64,000 nucleotides of DNA, taken from positions 1 to 64,000 of IMG/VR virus record IMGVR_UViG_3300009537_000002; one strand, written 5' to 3'. Of the stretch, positions 60,632 to 64,000 are shown piece by piece (positions within the stretch are counted from its first letter, which is position 1; every line of letters starts with the position of its first letter). This DNA comes from a virus. Below the pieces are notes generated by a model. That model made no database searches. It saw only the letters and a program-made list of their open reading frames with translations, and had not been told where the DNA came from. Position numbers and translations under genes: made by a program.

Positions 60632-60670
60632 TTAGATCAATGTTCTTGCTATGAATGTATATTGCTCCTG
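60632..60670 (-). repeat. Copy 1 of duplicated gene end (QEQYTFIARTLI-stop), end of HNH gene
   Basis: These 13 codons encode the same 12 residues plus stop as 61204-61242. I count eight base differences over 39 positions, all synonymous. By position this may be the original end of the tail gene, now fused to the HNH reading frame. Confidence 0.85.
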
Positions 60671-61204
60671 AAGCCTTTGTAGATCAAGGAAGTTATTGCT
60701 AACTTCCTGTTCATAGCTAGTCTTGCCAATATGACAACTTTTACACAATAGTTGGCAATTGTCGATACTTCCTGTTCCGCCAATACATACAGGAATGATG
60801 TGATCAAATTCGCCTTTTTGAAAGAGGCCTTCACGGCAAATATTACACTTGTCTTCCTGGCCAAGCCTAACTGCTTTCATTGCGATTGCGCTAAACCTGT
60901 TTTTTCGATGCTTGATTTGAGACCTATCAGCAACATATCTAGGGTGGTTCTTGCCAGAGGCTCTAAAAATGGCTGGATCATTTTTATTGAACTGGTGGCG
61001 ATAAGGACCACTAGCGATGTTTTCGATATTCTTTTTTTGAATTTTCTCTAGGTACTCAGAGTGTTTATAGAGTCCGAGTCTCCTCGCTTTGATTCTAGTG
61101 GCAGGTAGAGAACGATTTAAGGTCTTAGCAACAACACTGTCAGAAGTCGTAGGAAAAATACATTTGAGAGTTTCGATTTCAAAATCCGTCCATTTAGAAG
61201 CCAT
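60632..61204 (-). CDS. Free-standing HNH homing endonuclease
   Basis: The 190-aa protein has an N-terminal helix-turn-helix-like region (KWTDFEIETLKCIFPTTSDS, then SLPATRIKARRLGL) and an HNH zinc-bound core. Cys120-x2-Cys123, D134-H135 in GEFDHIIPVC, Asn149, and Cys154-x2-Cys157-His158 are all present. The last 12 residues (QEQYTFIARTLI) are identical to the end of the upstream tail gene but encoded by different synonymous codons. The gene looks more A+T-rich than its neighbours and sits inside the tail operon with TAATG overlap. It is a mobile insertion that leaves both flanking genes intact. Confidence 0.9.
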   Translation of the reverse strand: MASKWTDFEIETLKCIFPTTSDSVVAKTLNRSLPATRIKARRLGLYKHSEYLEKIQKKNIENIASGPYRHQFNKNDPAIFRASGKNHPRYVADRSQIKHRKNRFSAIAMKAVRLGQEDKCNICREGLFQKGEFDHIIPVCIGGTGSIDNCQLLCKSCHIGKTSYEQEVSNNFLDLQRLQEQYTFIARTLI

Positions 61205-61242
61205 TAGATTAGTGTCCTGGCAATGAAGGTGTATTGTTCCTG
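61204..61242 (-). repeat. Copy 2 of duplicated gene end (QEQYTFIARTLI-stop), end of tail gene
   Basis: This copy ends the 284-aa tail gene. Its codons differ from copy 1 at GAA/GAG, TAC/TAT, ACC/ACA, ATT/ATA, GCC/GCA, AGG/AGA and CTA/TTG. The stop and the next bases (TAATGG) are shared. Confidence 0.85.
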
Positions 61243-62058
61243 GATAGGAAGTCCGTCAATCTGTATTTGCTTAGACTTACCAAGGATATAGACATTCCTA
61301 ATACGTTCGATCGTATGGTTGGCGTAGTCGTCACCGGCAAAATCACCAAAGGTTACGTACAAGTCGAATGGGTTGAGCCTATTGTCGTCCGCCCGGCGAT
61401 CTTCTTGATCTAGCTGGGCTGGACTCTTTCTCCAAAGGGCGTTTTCAAAGGCTTCAAAGCGATTCTCTGCGCGTCCAACAGATCTCTCTTCTGGATCTGT
61501 AGCAGCACGGAACCTCTGAGTAGAGGCAAAACCACCCAAGTTGGCACCAAGAGAATTAGCAGCAAAGAAGTCTCGGAAGTCTTCCTCGATCCTAGCCTGT
61601 TGATCTCCTTCTTGTTGCCTACGTGCCAAGTCTAGGAGGAACTGGTTTCGTTCAAATACAGATGTTTCACCATTGACGATCTGTTCGATGTTCTGTCTCT
61701 CAGCATCACCAGGTCGGCCGCCCACGTCTTTGACATTGTCAAATGGACCCTGGGTCCTAGCAGTCAGAGATGTCTTGTTGCGATGAAGTTTTCGATAGCG
61801 ATCCAAGATTAACCACAGGTAGCCAGCTTCTTTGAAGTTGACTGTGAACGTGCCGGTAACCAAGATGTGACCTTCGGATACATCGTCGAACAAAGTAGAA
61901 GCATACCCGTAGATTGGAGAACGAGATTGCGTGTATCCGTACGCCAAGGTGGTGACTTCATCTACCCAGACGTCACCAATGTATAGTGATACCTGAGCAC
62001 CAGAGAAGTACTCAACGTTATAGACACCACGACGTACTACATTTGCTTCCTGTCCCAT
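61204..62058 (-). CDS. Tail-tube-like structural protein, 284 aa
   Basis: The protein shares a pattern with the two upstream genes: an early glycine-rich strand pair (GYTQSRSPIYGYASTLFDDV, then ILVTGTFTVNFKEAGYLWLI) and a final segment IQIDGLPIQEQYTFIARTLI like SEQQMTYVARTLIG in the gene at 63340. The central 110 residues are a helical, Arg-rich insert (LARRQQEGDQQARIEEDFRD). It probably forms a tube, completion or connector part of the tail. Its 3' end is duplicated in the following HNH gene. The start overlaps the upstream stop as TAATG. Confidence 0.65.
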   Translation of the reverse strand: MGQEANVVRRGVYNVEYFSGAQVSLYIGDVWVDEVTTLAYGYTQSRSPIYGYASTLFDDVSEGHILVTGTFTVNFKEAGYLWLILDRYRKLHRNKTSLTARTQGPFDNVKDVGGRPGDAERQNIEQIVNGETSVFERNQFLLDLARRQQEGDQQARIEEDFRDFFAANSLGANLGGFASTQRFRAATDPEERSVGRAENRFEAFENALWRKSPAQLDQEDRRADDNRLNPFDLYVTFGDFAGDDYANHTIERIRNVYILGKSKQIQIDGLPIQEQYTFIARTLI

Positions 62059-63287
62059 TATCTATTCGTTAGCCTCCTGCGAACTCCCAGTCTAAGCAGG
62101 TGTTCGTTGTACGCATCATTGTCGAACAACAGACTAGAACCAGTGAGGTCTTTGTCATCCTTGTCGTTGAACATGCCACGCTGCAAGCGACTAAGTCTGA
62201 ATCTACCACGAGATGTCATGATGTCAGCATCGCGACACACATAGTTCATTGTTCCTTCCGACAATAGGTCCTCAATAGAGAACACCTTACCGTCAGTGAC
62301 AAACTCAACTCCGTAGAGTCTCAAGTCAGACAAAGCACCATATTCATTGGCAAAGACTAGGGTAAGATCGATTGGAGGTAGCTGGTCAGGAAGGAATGTA
62401 GATAGTTCGGCATCACGTTCTCCATAGGTTCTCGAGTTGCCCATGCGGCGAATCAGATCAGCCAGAGCGTGCTCGTTGAAGATAGTAAAGATCATTGACC
62501 CACCAATGGTACGGGTGCCGCGTGTATATCCCTTGGCATATGAATGCCCAAGGGCCCTAACAGCATTCTTTTCTCGGAAGCTTTGTAGGGAGATAGTTTG
62601 TAGAGTACCCAACACTACCGTGTCACTAGATCGACCATCTCCCGCCGCGCCGATACGCTCAAGATTGTCGATCCTGTCTGTGAACTCAGTAACCTTGGCT
62701 CCGTAGAGTTGTCTGAGAGTGAAGGCTTGGCGCTTCATTCTGGCTGTACCGATAAAGCTAATATTCCCGCCCTTCAGAATGTTGCCGATCAACAGGTTCA
62801 CAGCCTTATCGTTCTCTGCGCCACCAGGAAATGGAAGTCCCGTTGCAGCAATAAAGAGCTCTCGTCTCTGTGCATAGTCTGACACAAGAGAAGGATCACC
62901 GAACCCTTGCTGCTGTGCCAGGCCATCTAAACCACCGTTGATGAGATTGTCACACCCATCTACTACCAACTGAGCCTCTGAGCGCTGTGAGTTCAACTGC
63001 TCAAGCTTCTCTTCTAACCAATTATTGCTATCATAGAGGTGTGCAACAACCTTGAGGTCAACACCCGAGAAGGATGAACTCAGGAAGTTGATACTGGCCT
63101 CAGCGCCTTGCTGGGCAGGTAACGTTTTGAAAGCTTCGTCGACAGCTAGCCTAGTCTCTGCCAATTCGAAAATAGCAGGATCATCTAGGTCAATTCTGTT
63201 TTCTGCATTGCCAGGTCCTGGCGTAATCGGCTTTCTAGCAACGACCCGCTCACCAGATCTACTGGTTCTACGAATGTTAGCAGTCAT
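62058..63287 (-). CDS. Tail-tube-like structural protein, 409 aa
   Basis: The N-terminal 60 residues are hydrophilic and Arg-rich. FSGVDLKVVAHL near residue 75 matches FSGVDIKGV in the upstream gene. A helical region leads to the shared core: ALGHSYAKGYTRGTRTIGGS, MIFTIFNEHALADLIRRM, then NEYGALSDLRLYGVEFVTDG and FSIEDLLSEGTMNYVCRDAD. This core recurs in the neighbouring genes and resembles phage tube-type subunits with an M/L-x-x-YG-x-x-F-x-x-x-G turn. It is preceded by a terminator, so it may be expressed below the upstream gene. Ribosome site is AGGAAC. Confidence 0.65.
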   Translation of the reverse strand: MTANIRRTSRSGERVVARKPITPGPGNAENRIDLDDPAIFELAETRLAVDEAFKTLPAQQGAEASINFLSSSFSGVDLKVVAHLYDSNNWLEEKLEQLNSQRSEAQLVVDGCDNLINGGLDGLAQQQGFGDPSLVSDYAQRRELFIAATGLPFPGGAENDKAVNLLIGNILKGGNISFIGTARMKRQAFTLRQLYGAKVTEFTDRIDNLERIGAAGDGRSSDTVVLGTLQTISLQSFREKNAVRALGHSYAKGYTRGTRTIGGSMIFTIFNEHALADLIRRMGNSRTYGERDAELSTFLPDQLPPIDLTLVFANEYGALSDLRLYGVEFVTDGKVFSIEDLLSEGTMNYVCRDADIMTSRGRFRLSRLQRGMFNDKDDKDLTGSSLLFDNDAYNEHLLRLGVRRRLTNR

Positions 63288-63303
63288 TGTTTAGTTCCTT
63301 GTG

Positions 63304-63325
63304 AAAAGGGGCCCTTCCGGGCCCC
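63304..63325 (-). terminator. Rho-independent terminator or attenuator
   Basis: Read on the minus strand, GGGGCCC-GGAA-GGGCCCC forms a perfect seven-pair G+C stem with a four-base loop, followed directly by TTTT. It lies between the stop of the 63340 gene and the start of the 409-aa gene, so it may lower expression of everything downstream relative to an abundant virion protein. Confidence 0.85.
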
Positions 63326-63339
63326 GTTCCGATTGATCA

Positions 63340-64000
63340 TTAGCCAGTAGGTGCACTAGCCGCTCCGCTCCTTGCGAGAGCATCACTGATCTTCTGATCC
63401 TTGACTGGTCGCCACCCGATGAGGGTACGTGCCACATACGTCATCTGTTGTTCAGAGACGATGTCATCAATGGATACACCATATCCTTCGTTAAGGATTT
63501 CACAGCCGTAAATTCTCATTACAGCAAGAGATCCATACTCATTGGCCGCAGCCAGAGTAATGTCAAACGGAGGAATTTGGTCAGAGAACCATGGAGCTAC
63601 AACCTCCTGGTCTCCACCTACGGTAGAGATAGGAGATTCTTGACCGGCAATACCTACACCCAAAGCGGCACCTTGCAACTGAGCACCCAGAGCACCAGTC
63701 TCTGGGGCGGTTACGATGCTTTCGGGACGGATATCGTCAACGTCAGAGAGGAAGAGTAGCTGCTGGGCAGCATTCTGCGCCTCGACGTCTTGGCCAAAAG
63801 TGGAGATCAGCGCATGGCGGTCGAATACCAAGAAAATCAAGGTACCGGCGATACCACGCTTACCACGGGAGTATGCTCGGGGGTCAGCCGAACCCATAGT
63901 ATAGAGAGGGGCCTTCTCTCTCGTAATCGAGTACGAGATGGCCTGCAACTCTGCGATCACCTGATTAGCAAAGACACCCTTGATGTCTACGCCGGAAAAG
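63340..64000 (-). CDS. Tail-tube-like structural protein, 5' end outside window
   Basis: The frame is open across the window edge; a GTG at 63960 is internal, because the upstream in-frame sequence FSGVDIKGVFANQ matches the related gene at 62058. The visible part has GSADPRAYSRGKRGIAGTLI and FLVFDRHALIST, an Ala/Gly-rich insert of about 60 residues, then NEYGSLAVMRIYGCEILNEG and SIDDIVSEQQMTYVARTLIG. This pattern is common in tail tube or major virion subunits of large phages. A strong terminator follows its stop, consistent with high expression. Confidence 0.7.
   Translation of the reverse strand, partial: FSGVDIKGVFANQVIAELQAISYSITREKAPLYTMGSADPRAYSRGKRGIAGTLIFLVFDRHALISTFGQDVEAQNAAQQLLFLSDVDDIRPESIVTAPETGALGAQLQGAALGVGIAGQESPISTVGGDQEVVAPWFSDQIPPFDITLAAANEYGSLAVMRIYGCEILNEGYGVSIDDIVSEQQMTYVARTLIGWRPVKDQKISDALARSGAASAPTG

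Overview
The window is a 64 kb piece of a large tailed-phage genome. Every supported gene lies on the minus strand, so transcription runs from high to low coordinates. Genes are packed end to end, very often with TAATG or ATGA stop/start overlaps. No stretch over 300 bases lacks a gene; the longest gaps are about 40 bases (9724-9763) and 52 bases (63288-63339). I saw no rRNA, tRNA, CRISPR array, insertion sequence or attachment site. The gp25-like wedge, baseplate-J-like protein, OB-fold baseplate protein and gp27-like hub point to a phage with a complex, probably contractile, tail. Signal peptides, a heptosyltransferase-like enzyme and a peptidoglycan peptidase would fit a Gram-negative host, but the host cannot be named from the sequence.

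In transcription order: (1) 64000-61204 holds three related tail-tube-like proteins, with a hairpin terminator after the first and a free-standing HNH endonuclease (60632-61204) inserted after the third. (2) 60621-59094 holds two related tail-assembly-chaperone-like proteins. (3) 59094-44981 holds three giant genes: a tape-measure-like protein (1266 aa), a 1463-aa protein that carries both catalytic signatures of a multisubunit-type RNA polymerase, and a 1968-aa hub with an embedded M23 peptidase. (4) 44978-42437 holds the baseplate spike, gp25-like and J-like proteins. (5) 42437-21775 holds about 12 beta-rich baseplate, fibre and adhesin proteins. (6) 21775-20357 holds a small membrane protein and an actin-like ATPase. 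(7) 20353-9764 is a glycan cassette: six glycosyltransferase-like genes, two methyltransferases, a sulfotransferase, a propeller-like protein and GDP-mannose 4,6-dehydratase. (8) 9723-7690 holds a secreted trypsin-like protease and small membrane or secreted proteins that may act in lysis or the envelope. (9) 7677-1 is the DNA-metabolism end: a Cas4/RecB-like nuclease, a primase-helicase, a membrane-anchored resolvase-like nuclease, a degenerate Cas4-like protein, a VSR-like nuclease and several small proteins.

The most important observation is the 1463-aa gene at 50903-55294. By eye it has a beta-type barrel motif (two lysines and a following DII segment) and, about 480 residues later, a beta-prime-type motif (R-x-P...PLV...D-x-D-x-D), in the right order. 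It sits between the tape-measure-like gene and the tail hub. This suggests a single-chain RNA polymerase packaged in the virion and delivered through the tail. A second notable feature is the HNH gene: its last 12 codons copy the last 12 codons of the upstream tail gene, with every nucleotide difference synonymous.
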